Shown: positions 1 to 11,110 of the stretch, piece after piece
Numbering within the stretch: the stretch's first letter is position 1
How the letters are laid out: each line of letters begins with the position of its first letter
Made by a program: the position numbers and the translations under genes
Notes under the pieces: generated by a model
What the model was told of the DNA's origin: nothing
Databases searched by the model: none
The model's input: the letters and a program-made list of their open reading frames with translations, nothing else
Source of the DNA: Pithys albifrons albifrons
Lineage: Eukaryota > Chordata > Aves > Passeriformes > Thamnophilidae
DNA length: 64,000 nt
Direction of reading: 5' to 3'
NCBI RefSeq assembly: GCF_047495875.1
Contig: NC_092486.1
Span: 4,462,195-4,526,194 of the forward strand

Positions 1-204
1 AGAGAGAATTATTAGGCAGGAAATTGCCTGAAGAGTCTCGGGTTTGTGCTCCTGCAGCAGACAGGCTTTTGCTATCATCTAGTGGCTGTGTGGGAGACTT
101 CACATCCTTTTCCTGCTCTAAAGAACTGGACTGTTACTCATCTCTTCAGAGACTTTTCATTCACAGAAATAATTTACACCAAAGAGGTATCAGGTAATAC
201 TCTG

Positions 205-283
205 GTGAAAGATGCAGAGGGTTGGAACTGGATGGTCTTTAAGGTCTCTTCCAACCCAAACCATTCTATGGTTCTATGATGAA
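205..283 (+). mobile_element. CR1 LINE 3'-end fragment
   Basis: This short fragment carries the last ~80 bp of an avian CR1 element: a 'cagagggttggaact' block, then 'ggtctttaaggtctcttcc', 'aacccaaaccattctatgg' and a final 'ttctatgat' tail. It is a strongly 5'-truncated copy, as is usual for CR1, and has no coding capacity. The 77-codon open frame at 46-279 runs through it and is not a gene. The match to the family 3' end is clear by eye; the subfamily cannot be assigned. Confidence 0.9.
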
Positions 284-3200
284 ACAAATGCACATTTCTC
301 AATGCAGAATTGGGCTACTTGTTAGAGTTTCTATTTCATTGACACCTTCTGTTTCATTCAAGTCCAGATTTCTCACAGATATGGAGGGGTTGGCAAACCA
401 AAGCTGTAAATCTCACTTTGCTGTGGGGTGACTCAAGTATAATTATTTTCATTGGTAAAGGAAACACCTCCCTTTTTTTTACCCACATGAATTTACAGAG
501 GCTCCTAAAGGCTCTAAAACATTGTCATAAAGGGATAATTTGTCTGTGTTGGCAGCAGAGCTTTTGCTCTCTGAAGCTGATCTGGTCCTGGGCCAGATAA
601 CTCTGTCTTTGTAATGATGAAACACAAGACACCCTAATGGGGAAGCTGGAACTGGTTCAGGAAGGGGAATAAATAAAAGCCATAGATCTTTAAAAAGCTT
701 GAGAATTTGCCCAGAAAATTCAGACTATTGAGCCCAATTATTTCTTTTCCCACTTCCATAAAGGAAATGGCTGTTTTAACCAAACTGTAGAATAGAAGCT
801 CTGGATCCAGAGGGCTGTGGGGAAACTGCTGTGAGAAATTCAGGGAGGAACTCTCCCAGAAATGGTGAATGAACTCTGTGCTGAGGGGAGTCAGTGCATG
901 GAGCTGCTCAGTACTAATGGAAAACAGGCAATCAATGGGAAACTCAATCAATCTTCCTTGAGTTCATACCTTGTCTGGCTGAATATAGAATGATGGAGGG
1001 AGGAAGCAAGAGGGGAAAGGCACCATCATGCCCTTTCAGAGAGAGAAACTGTATTTTTGCTTTCTTCATGCAACATTTAGCACAGAGATGCCTGTTCTAA
1101 AAGTGGGACCTCCACATGCTGCTACAATATCTGTAGTAATAATTACAGTCGTTTATGTTTTGTTTGTCTTTCAAGCCAAAATAATCCCAAATAGCTGAAT
1201 GAGTATCTGTTAATTTTATTTTTATTATCTATTTCTCTAAAAGGATAGGTTGGAAAATACAGAGCTTTATTTCCCTGATAAGACACCGAGTTTTCTGATG
1301 ATACATTTAGTCTTTTAGATTATTATTATACTTTAAATACTTTGAATTTATGCTTTTTATTAGGAGGCAAAGCTTAGCTAAAGAAGAGGAGGACAGACAT
1401 CCCTTCAGCAGCAGAGGGCAGGCGAACCCCATTCCTGAGCCTGTCCCTGAGCTGCAGCAGGATGGGAGAGAGGGAAAACTCCCTCTGACTGTGCTCAGAG
1501 AGGAGCAGCACAGCCGTGCTGACACCTGCAGGGCTCCAAGCAGTAATGTCGTGTAGGAGGAGAACCTGGAGCCCATTTTCAGTTCAGCTTCTCAGCATAG
1601 ATGGAACTGAGGTCCCTGAAGGGCAACTCCCAGCTCCCTCCCAAAAAAGACTTCCATAAACTGCAAAGACATCATAAAAGTCACTGAAAAATAAGTGGAA
1701 AGGCACTGACTCTGCAGGAGCTCTCCACCTGGTTGGGTTTCTCCTCATTTTCAAGGCAATCTTAGATCTTAAAAGGACAAGATGACATTTCAGTATAAAT
1801 GTGTATTAATAAAAAGCAGTTGTTTGCAAACCTGCAGTTCTGCACCAGTGTGGAGAGAGGAGTTGCCTGAGGTGGATCAGGAGCTTTGCCAGGTGCAAGA
1901 CCTTGTCATTGCCTTCCCCACGGATTCTGGATGTATCAGAGCAAAACAGTTTAATTAGAAGCACTTTGGTTCATTCCTCCACTCTCCAGGATGTGGTGTA
2001 AGTGTGTGTGGTGTTCTGGATTCCTCCAAACTCACTGCGAGTGAGAGAAGGGGCAGGTTAGATGGAATTGACCCCACCCCATGCAGAGGAGTCCCTGCAG
2101 CTCCTGCCATGGAAATCGGGAGATTTGGCTCGTGACAAGAGAGTTTGTTGTCACAAAACCTGAATAATTATGCAGGAGCCTCAGGCTTTAGTCAAAGGAG
2201 CCCCTGCTGTCAGTGAACAGGAGTGAAAATGGTGTAAATGGAGCACAGGCAGAACAGAAACCCAAGGCTGTTTTTTCCATTATCATCCCTATTTAATCTA
2301 AAACTATTACCAGATGATGATTGTTGCTGTTGTTGTTGGCGTTTCTTTTTTCTTGGTTTTTGTTTATTTGGTTCGTTGGTTTTTTAAGCCATCATTATGT
2401 ATTGAGGCAATAGGACCTCTTGAGACAGGGTGTCCAAAAGGTTGTGCACAGTAACCCAGCTCTGTGGTAAGGGCTGGGACTGAGCCCAGTGCTGTGGAGT
2501 TCCCAAGTTGCTCAGTCTGGAAGACCACAGAGAGTTCTCTTGGGTATTTATTAGTGCCTGTGTAGGACAGGCTGTTCTGCATTGCCCTTCCCTGACTTGA
2601 GTTATGATAAACCCCATCAGACTTCCTGCAGAGGCACCAAGGGATGTGCAGCATCCTTGGGGAGCTCCCTCTGCCCACCCAACTCCCACCTCCCTGACAC
2701 AGACACTGAGCTCCTGGTACCAAGGCTAAATGCACCTGCCCTCAGCACACCTGTGGAGCACAGCAGAAGGTTCACAAACCTCCTCTTCAGAGAGATGTCC
2801 CTGCTCCTGCCAGAGGGATGTTTGGAATTGTTGGCTGTTTGATCTGGCAATGGTTACGACACCACAAGTGGAGGGTATGTGAGAGGGTTCATCTGTCAGT
2901 CTGTGAGATAAAGAGATATGAGTGCCTGAATGTTCCCTCAGTCCAACCTTTCCCTTCCCATCTGTATGCCTTGGACATGTTTAGACACATGTGACATGGA
3001 GAGCTTTGCTGAACCTGCTGTCAAATGCTGACAAGGAGAGGAATGTAGATTAGCACCAGAGATAGAGACCAGGGGAGTGTGAGGAGTAACATCCTCCATC
3101 TGAACCGGCCACATCCCTGGGAGAGGCAGGAGAGGTAGGAAGGCTCTGGTGCTCTTAAAAAAACCTCAGAGGGTGCTGCTGTACATCCTCCAATTGCTGC

Positions 3201-3884
3201 CTGGTGTTCCAATGCCGGGATTAACAGCCCATGACCTCAGATTATGGCCCAGAAAGGACTAGATCAAGTGTCAGAGAAAAGATGTTCCAGCTGTTAAATG
3301 GCTATTTTAGGATTTGGGGAACTTGAGCTCATTTTCTTGATCTCCTTCCTCAGATTCAACCCGTGGCTTTAGGCCACTTAGCCTTGCTGGATTTTGATTT
3401 CCTGATGGGAAATTGGGGAAGTTAAAAATGGTTTGAGAATATTGTTGTGCATAACTGCACGTCACTTAGGACAAGCATGAGGATGGTACAAGGACAGAGT
3501 GGGAACTCTTCCTGCCCTCCAGCACGTGGTGACACAGCAGGATCTGCAGGGAGCAAACAGGACCCCAGAAGGGGAACAGCAATGCACAAACACCAATTTG
3601 TTCCCTCATTTCTGCTTGTAAGCAATTTGCAGCTGCTGCAGAGCTGAAGAGGCTTCATAAATGATGTCTCTCCTCCTTCCCAAACCCCCTCGTGTGCTTT
3701 AGCAGTGAAGGCAAATGTCAGTGTGGAGAGGACTCTGAGGTGTCCTCCAGAGAGCTGAGCATCCTCCCAGTTGTCCCAGCACAGCCAGGGCACTGGGCAG
3801 TGAAGGGCTGCCCAGGGCTCCTCTCCTACAGTTGGGGAGGTCAGCTGTAAACATTGGAGCTGCACAGTAAACACTCACACACAA
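284..3884. other. Non-coding, mostly unique DNA
   Basis: No gene is recognisable. The segment mixes an AT-rich stretch (about 1085-1345, with 'gtagtaataattacagtcg') and a GC-richer stretch (1390-1560). A short GTT/TTG-type microsatellite lies near 2324-2338. Several open frames of 60-150 codons overlap on both strands (notably 2364-2850 and 3422-3874), but they conflict with one another and show no domain, signal peptide or splice context. I see no transposon in it. Confidence 0.6.
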
Positions 3885-4110
3885 ACCACCACATTGTGCT
3901 GACTTGTTAAATATAAACGAAAACATAATTAGATTTATAATGTGTCCCTCCCCCTCCTCATGCCCAGTCACATAATTTACCAAAGCAGGTGGGGGGGAGA
4001 AGAACAAGCCCTCACAACCTGCTGAAATATCATTATTAACATGCACATGAAAAGTCAATTATGCCAGAGGGAGGTATTTAAGTGAAGTGAGTTTCCATAC
4101 TCCGGGATTA
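3885..4110. promoter_or_regulatory. Candidate conserved non-coding element
   Basis: This is an AT-rich, non-repetitive island with several homeodomain-like words ('cataattagatttataatg' near 3925 and 'tcattattaacatgcacatg' near 4030) between GC-richer flanks. A poly-G interruption lies near 3990. The assignment rests on composition only; no alignment was available. Confidence 0.3.
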
Positions 4111-4132
4111 CACCTTGGGGATTATATATTTC

Positions 4133-4152
4133 TTATTTATTTATTTATTTTC
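4133..4152. repeat. (TTTA)n microsatellite
   Basis: About five consecutive TTTA units are visible, ending in a short T run. It is an ordinary tetranucleotide repeat with no coding meaning. Confidence 0.9.
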
Positions 4153-5834
4153 CCTGAGGTCTCCACTGCTGCTCAGCAGTGAGGAACAAAAATGGCACGA
4201 AGAGATATTTTTAATTCCCCTACAGAAAGAGCCAAATATGCAGATAAATAATTGTTGCTATCCCCATCAATCTTCTCCTTCATCACCACCTCATAAAGAC
4301 TCTCTGTTCCATCCAGTCACACAGGTATGTTTTCTGGTGTTTAGTTTTAAATGACACCAGGGACTGGTCCTCCAGCACTTCCCTGGGGAGGACATTTTAT
4401 TGTGCTGTTATTATTAGTTGCAGTATTTATTATTTGTATTAGAGCAGTGCCTGGAGGCTTCTACTGGGAATGGGATCCCATTAGGTGGATGTTGTGTATG
4501 TGCATGGGGAAAGGCAGTTTGTGCCTCAAAGAGCTCTCAGTGAAAAGAGAAAGAGCAGACAAAGGTGGGAAGGCAAAGGGGGTTTCTGGATATCCACTAG
4601 GGATGTGTCCAGCAGGCAGTGCTTTTAAAATTACTTGGATACTTCCCCTCTTATCCCTTTACAGGGTCCTTTGGAAATATCTGTGTTTACTGGGACACTT
4701 AACCTGCTAAATATTTAAATGGCAGTACCTTTTTTGAACAGAAATTTCCATCTGAGATTGAGATAAGATTTTCTCGTAGGATAATCAATGAAAAATGTAA
4801 TCAAACCATAATTCAGGGGTATTGTATGAAGTGTGGTGGGCAAGAATTAACCCTGACCTGTTACAAGACTCAAAACATCCTTGGTTCAGGTCTTGCCAAT
4901 AGTGCTGGTGTTCTGCACTGGTGTCATGAAAGGTCCCTCCCATCCTATTGCATGTGTTGAGTCTTGTACATTCCTTCCTTTCTCTTTTTGCTTCCCTCAC
5001 TGACAACAAGCAGATCTTTATACCCAGGAGAAGAACTTAATTAGTGTCATTAAAAAAAAAAGTCATCACAAACCAACACAAAAATCCCTCAGACCTATAA
5101 AACTCATCCAGAAGTGAATATATAAAGGCCTCTAGGATTCCTCAAGCACTGCTGAGCCCCTGCATCGACACACTTGCTTTACCAGTCATGGCTTTTCCAC
5201 ACATTCTTGCCTAAGGCGTGACAAATTTAATGGTGTATGTTTTGCTGAATTGTTGACTCTTGTTTTTCAATCCTGCTAAGTTTCTAGTGAGGCATAAAAG
5301 AGTGTTTGTGAGCAGGCCTCTGTGTGTACACAGCTCTGCCATGGCTCCTTCCCCTTGGCCCTGGTGGAGTCACTCCAGCCAAGGACTGGATTAGTAGAAA
5401 CTGAATTAGATTAAAAGGCAAACCAGACTGAAGAACCAGGTTTTAGTTCCCTGTTAATTGTAACTTATCCAATGCTTGGATAATTGCTCATAAATACCTG
5501 CTGAGTTGCCAAGCCTGTGTTAAGGCTTGTCAGTCTTTAATAAATCTTAAAGATTTAAGCTCCCCCTCTTTGGTGCTGCCCATCAGTTCCCAATGCAAAG
5601 GCAGGGCAGAGCTGAGCACTCCAGCTCAGCTCCTCTGGCAGAATGCACCAGTCTGTCTGGATGTGGGAGAAGGGCTGTGCAAGAGCTCCTGGAAAGGTCA
5701 CTGGTATTTTTGGAGCAATAAATCATGGGGGGAAAGATTTGCATTTTGGCTGTATAAAATCCAGGGCTGGATTAGAGAGAGCATACTTTGCAGTAATATT
5801 TCTCTCCTGACTTGTTTTATTAGCTTCCTTTAAA
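4153..5834. other. Non-coding DNA
   Basis: No gene is recognised. A TTATTA-rich patch lies near 4398-4440 and an A10 run at 5052-5061. AT-rich stretches near 5390-5560 carry TTAATTG and TAAATCTTAA words. An octamer word ATTTGCAT sits at 5737-5744, just before the next AT-rich island. Open frames at 4351-4710 (119 codons) and 5570-5833 (87 codons) resemble no known protein. Confidence 0.55.
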
Positions 5835-6215
5835 CATGTTACATTATTGCTTATAGAATTTCATTTACTTGGATTGGCAGCTTGATAAATATGTCTATTG
5901 GCGATGATTTGGATTGCTCTGGGCATTAATATTATTAAAACCTGTCACAAGGAAATGTCTGAAAGATGACTTACTGTAAAGATTACAGCATGAAATAAAT
6001 CATACAATGGTATTTGTTACCGTTTATGGCCTCTTGGAGCCGAGTCAATCCCTTTTTATGTTGCATTATTTTTCAAGTTTTTATAGCCTTACATTATATA
6101 TCGCTGTCAGAAATGAACAGATGGGGTGTCAAACACGAGCCTTCTGAATAATTCCCACCCTCGGGTTATTTGTATGAAGGACAAGTGTAAAACTGTGTTC
6201 TCGAGAAAAGGGAGA
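5835..6215. promoter_or_regulatory. Candidate conserved non-coding element
   Basis: A long AT-rich block combines TTAAT/ATTAAT words (near 5927) with retained CpGs ('taccgtttatgg' near 6018, 'gagccgagtc' near 6040, 'atatcgctgtc' near 6100, 'ctcgag' near 6199). There is no simple repeat. Keeping several CpGs in AT-rich DNA is unusual in a CpG-depleted genome and fits purifying selection, but this is inferred from one sequence. Confidence 0.4.
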
Positions 6216-7737
6216 TGGATAGAGGTGCAGGAAGTGTTGTTGCAGAGGGTGAGAGCCCTTTTGGCAGTGCACATTGTGCTTTTGCCCAGTCCTGGGCTCT
6301 GCTGGGGGCTCTGGGTCTGGGCAGGGAGGAGCAGAGTGTTGGCACAGCAAAACCCTCCCAGGGAACACGAGCTCCACGTTCCCTCAGCTCTGCCTTTGTT
6401 GCAGAGATGTGGAAGGGCTGGTTAGTGACAGCCAAACCTCGGAGGGTTTGTACAAACAGGGACAAGTGTGGATGCCTGTAGGTACCTCAGACACTTCAGG
6501 GGTGGAATTCTAAAAAAAGTCCCTCCTGAACCACACAAATGGCATTGCTGGAGTTTGGGAAGTGTGAGGAGGCAGATGAACAGTTATTTTGGATGCTGCA
6601 GCTTTATGGACTCATGTTAGTCAGGAAGCTCCTCTAGGAAGTGGTGACAATATTTTGCATTCTGCTTTTTGATGGGCTGAGAAGTCCCATTGTTCTTGCT
6701 GTGTATTTTTGAGGCCTCCTCAGAGTCAGCCTGCCAAGCTGGAGGGAGTGATGGTTAAGCTGATAATGCACAGGCTGTTAATTAGGTTTATCTGAGTTAA
6801 AAGCATTCAGGTGGGAGACATGGTCCATGCACACCTTCCCCCAAGCTTTCTCTCCTCAGATCTCCAGCCCCCAGAATCTTGTACAGGTACAGAACACAGA
6901 TCAGCCTGACTTTTGACCATGCACAGACAATGAGCCTGATGAGTCCTTGGGATGGAGCAGATGTTTTAGTGGATTCCTGATACACAAAACCAGCTTCCAC
7001 GGGGTACAAAAGCTGCCCAGACTTGTTTTGTACAGGCTGCATTGTTGTTTTGCATGAAACCCAAGCCTGTTTGCTGGCATTGAAAGGAGGAGTTCCCTCT
7101 CCTCTTTCTGAAAGCCCACAATAAGCAGCAGCACAGTCCATGTAGGCTCTGTGGGGGATATTACTCATAACCCTAACAAGACTCTTCTTCCATCAGGGAT
7201 TGATTTTACACCTTAATTCAACTTTGGTTGTATTTTGTATATGGGCCTCCAGTTATTCATCTTCCCTTTCCTTCACTTCTGGAGAGCAAAAATTTAAAAT
7301 ACTAGAAAGAAAATCTCTCAGCCCTTGCCCACCCTTACATATAGAATATTTTTAACTTCTCTTTGTATCACATCCACTGCATTTGGCACCCAAACTCCCA
7401 GTGACCATTCCTGACAGATTCAGTCAGCTAATCCAGAGTTTATTGCAGCTGCTTTCTGAAGCTCCTTCCCCTGTGTTCACATGCATCTCTTGTTTCTCTG
7501 AGACTTCCCATTATAGATCAGAGATCCTCTCTTTGTATTCCTCAGTCTTTTTTTCTCTATTTCATGTGAAAACGCAGCACCTCCCTCTCCTCCAGGCCCT
7601 TGTCCCATATCCAGCATCAGGAGTTTTAGGGATTCACAGTCACCATGCTAAGAACGGTTGTACTGCACGTTGTACCTGGAGTTGCACCCACCTGTACCTG
7701 CTAATCCGATTCCACGTTATACAATGGTATAATCACT
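6216..7737. other. Non-coding DNA
   Basis: Overlapping open frames on both strands (6126-6513 and 6797-7168, up to 123 codons) run through GC-richer sequence and share no known family. Their mutual overlap on opposite strands argues against any being real. There is no transposon or structural RNA that I can see. Confidence 0.55.
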
Positions 7738-8015
7738 GAAAGAATTTGCATGACTGATGGTGTGAGTTCTGAGTGCATAAGGATAAGTTTCATAATTAGC
7801 TTTCCCTGTGAACTTGTGCAAACCAGTCTATTTATAATTTGGTCAGCTCCTGATTTTTAATGAGGGTGCTGAGAGGGACTGAAGCCTCTGGCATCATGAG
7901 TTTCATATTTTAATTACCCACAGTAATTCTGACAATTACACCAATGTCATAAATCACATCATAATGACCCATTAAAAAAAATACCCATATTTAATGATTG
8001 GATGGGGATTTAAAT
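7738..8015. promoter_or_regulatory. Candidate conserved non-coding element with octamer
   Basis: This AT-rich island begins with a perfect octamer word ATTTGCAT at 7744-7751. It continues with 'cataattagctttccc' near 7790, 'ttttaattacccacagtaa' near 7908 and a TAAATTAAAC word near 8012. The base order is complex, not simple repeat. Function is inferred from composition only. Confidence 0.4.
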
Positions 8016-8714
8016 TAAACAGACACGCAATGGCTTAACAAGAAGCCAAAAGCTCCATGGAGTTTTGAAGTCTTCCAAATCTTTTCATTGAGCCGTGGCT
8101 CCAGAAAGCAAAAAAACTTCATGCAAAGTTTCTTTCACAGGCCAAGTCCTGATTTCCTTCTCATGGGATGAAATCCATGCCTGTGTCCCTGGCTAGAACT
8201 GGGTTTCTACATGATTTGAGTCTTAATCAGCCATTCTGGTCTCTCTCTTATAATCCAGTTGAATTCAGGATGTTTCTTACTCTTGGCAGTGCCAGTCTGG
8301 TGGTCACAACCATCCCCAGATGTCACATGGGCATAATGACACAGGTTTTTAGCCAGTAAACTTGAGTTTTAGTGGAGGTACCATCGATCCACAGCTCACA
8401 TCCTCCTGTTGCACTGCCTGTGGTTCAGTGAAGTGTAAATTCATCTGCTTGAGTGTGGAGCTTAATGCCCTTCCCACCATGGACTGTTCTGAGGGCAGTT
8501 AGTGTGGGATGGGCAGCACTTTTCACCCTTGGTTTTCTCCTCTGTGGCACCTCTTAGACCTGATACAGGGCTGGGCTTGCTCTGCCAGTGAGTCCTCTGA
8601 GGAGCAGAGTCTGCACAAAGGTACCAGCTGAAATCAGGCTGTGGGATCTGGGTCCTGCCTCCCTGCTTTGGGCCCTCAGTGAAAATCACTTCTCTTATCT
8701 AAGGTCTTGAGAAA
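8016..8714. other. Non-coding DNA
   Basis: Short frames (63 codons at 8168-8359; 75 codons on the minus strand at 8462-8689) show no family resemblance. No repeats were seen. Confidence 0.55.
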
Positions 8715-9050
8715 GCCAAGCTCTGCTCTTTAGATTATTTTGCTATTAATAACGTCACAATAAGTGGGTGGAAGTAGCTAATGGCTCTAAGCCACAAATG
8801 ATCCCAAATGTTCCCAGTCTCTGCTCTCCTGTAAACCTTGACAGATTGGGAGTGCTTAGTAAAATATTGTAACACTCAACACGCATTTACAAGACAGCGA
8901 CCCGTCCCATGACGGCTTCCAGATGTGCAAGTGTGTGCAATTCCATCATTCAGGAACAGATTCTATTGCCCTCTGCAGATCCCCCATCAGGCTGCTCATA
9001 AATGCTGCTCATAATTAAATTAACCCACTAACTAGCCATGCAAATTCTGA
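8715..9050. promoter_or_regulatory. Strong candidate conserved non-coding element
   Basis: This is a complex AT-rich island with retained CpGs: 'ataacgtcacaata' (a CRE-like half site) near 8750, 'acacgcatttac' near 8880, and 'cagcgacccgtcccatgacg' at 8896-8915. It ends in 'cataattaaattaaccc' and a perfect octamer ATGCAAAT at 9038-9045. The clustering of CpGs, octamer and TAATTA words without repeats makes it one of the best enhancer candidates here. Evidence is sequence texture only. Confidence 0.45.
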
Positions 9051-10164
9051 TAAGCAGTGACCAAAAAGAAAACAAAAGCAGGGAGCTGTTGAGATGCTCT
9101 CAAAAAGTGACAAGGTTGTCTTCAGGGATTTTTTATCATTATGAGGAGACTTGTTTTTCTTCCCTTCCTGTTTGCCAAATTCTGCTTTGTCCCTTCATAC
9201 ATGACAACTGTTTCAAGGTTTTAATCTAATAATTAGGAGCTGAATTTTGCCACCCTTCCTCAAGCTGTCTGCTGTCTGACTCTCAGAACAGCCTTCCTGG
9301 AATCAAAGCAGCCTCTGTTCTCTGTGTGGGTTGCAGGATTAGGCTTTAGTTTTTGAGATGCAACCTGTGCCCAGCCCAAGGAGTTGTGGAGGAGCAGGAG
9401 GAAGGGAAGGCAGCCCCAGAGGCAGTGGAAGAGCAGGAAGGTGCACATGCTCCTGGCCATGCCAAGGTCCCCACCCGTGACCTCAGGAGGGAAGGAAACA
9501 TTCCATGAGGTATGTTACAATTAATGACTTGTTGTTTTCTGTCAGAAACAACAGCTCATGGCCCTGACACAGGAGATCTGCCTGCAGAAGGAGGATCCCA
9601 CTCCCCACCACAGCCAGGCTCTGTCCATCTGCAGCAGGGCTGGAGTTGTTCCTCCTGGTTTGTATCCAAGAAGAGGGAGGGGATTTGGGTGGAGGTTGGA
9701 TCAGAGATGGAGAGCAGGGAACAATGGCAGGAGGTGTCTTCTCTCACATGAGATTTCTTAAGGAAATAGCCTTGAATCACCAAGATCCATGTTCAGGCAG
9801 TTCAGTCCAGTTATCCTTCTGCATTTGGAATTTCTCCAGTGTTGCCAGCTCTTCAGCTTTGCCATGCAGGTATCAGGAATTCTTCACCTGGAGTCCTGCT
9901 ATTGGAGAATCTTGGCTCCCCTCTAAAATATGATATCAAACAACACCTATTACACAAAGATTCAGCCTTTCTATTTGTGTGTTGTGCAAGTCCCAATGCA
10001 ACGTGGCTCTTTCCAAGCTCTTTCCTCTGTTCAACTTAGTTCACCTTTATTGTTCATGTTTACAGCTCTAAATAAAGCTGGAGTCCCTAAACTTAGTGGG
10101 GGACTGCAAGTATTGCTGCAATAGAGATGATAAGCACAGACTATTTTTATTTTAATGTTTTCTG
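9051..10164. other. Non-coding DNA, GC-richer
   Basis: Frames of up to 95 codons (9512-9933 plus, 9556-9783 minus) overlap on both strands and in several frames. None looks like a protein domain. No mobile element was recognised. Confidence 0.55.
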
Positions 10165-10220
10165 TGCAACCACACTGACTTCACTGGGATTACATGTGCA
10201 TTGCTTAGGGGCAGATTCAG
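10165..10220 (+). repeat. Probable ancient sauropsid repeat remnant
   Basis: The stretch with 'ctgacttcactgggattaca' followed by a 'tgcattgcttaggggcagat' block resembles the widely dispersed old reptile/bird repeat tail in which 'ttgacttcaatggga' precedes 'taagtgctttgctgaatcgggg'. The match is diverged and short. It could instead be unique sequence. Confidence 0.35.
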
Positions 10221-10904
10221 TTCAGTGGATGTAATTAAGAAAAATTTAACTACTCATTTTTAAGATTGGTTTTACTTGTTGCCTGATGTATTTGTTAATT
10301 ATTGGATGGAATACTCTAAATTATAATATTTTGCAACAACACGTAATACCTCTGTGTCAAGTAATTACATCTCAGAGTTCCTCAGGAGGCAGGAAAGCTC
10401 TTTGATGCCTTGTGAGTGCAGTGATATAATCCAGGATGATGAACAAACCAAGTCCAGACAAGCACCATTCCCTCCCAGCACAGGCCTGGGAGTGAGGAAA
10501 GGGGCTTTGTGGAGCCTTCAGAGGCACAGACAATGCTCATTGTGTGGGGGGACTCCACTCCCTCCCAAAGGAAAAGGTTCACATCTGTGTGGATCTGGGA
10601 GAGAGTCAAAACACAGTGAGAGGATTCCCAGATGGGATGTGAATGACCAACCCACATGGCAAGTGTGAAATCATCCCCAGGGCAGGGGAAGGACCCAGGG
10701 TTTGTGCCAGGGCTCTCCAGGTCTCCACAGGGACCCAGAGGTGGTGGATTCCTCACCTGGGTGGGATTCTGAGTGTGGCTCTCCCAAGCCTTGATTGCTC
10801 TGAGGGGCTTTGTGAGTCTGCTTCTCTCTCTGGGCAGAATTTAGGACACAACCATAAGCTTGGATTCCTGGGGATTTGCTGGAGCACAGAAGGAACCCAA
10901 GTGC
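10221..10904. other. Non-coding DNA, AT-rich then GC-richer
   Basis: 10221-10380 is AT-rich with ATTAATT-like words and could belong to a regulatory island. 10381-10904 is GC-richer and carries overlapping plus and minus frames (104 and 124 codons) with no recognisable domain. Confidence 0.5.
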
Positions 10905-11110
10905 CACAGACCTCGCTGTGTAGACGTGACATTAAGGCTCATTGTGGCCACGTTTTCCCACGACAAGGAGTGAAGAGCTGACGTCGGGAGACTGCGGGCG
11001 AGGGATTCAACAGAGCTTTACAGCTTTGCAGAGGCATTATGAAGAATTTAAAGATAGCTTGTCAGCAGGAAGTTGTTGGCAGCTAACAATTTGATAAAAG
11101 GACTTCCACT
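10905..11110. promoter_or_regulatory. CpG-enriched pocket with CRE-like site
   Basis: About nine CpGs fall between 10912 and 11001, well above the local background. One lies in TGACGTC at 10979-10985, seven of eight bases of the palindromic cAMP-response element (the eighth base is G, not A). The pocket passes into complex AT-rich sequence at 11030-11105. It may be a small enhancer or a minor promoter; no TATA box or transcript evidence is visible. Confidence 0.35.
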
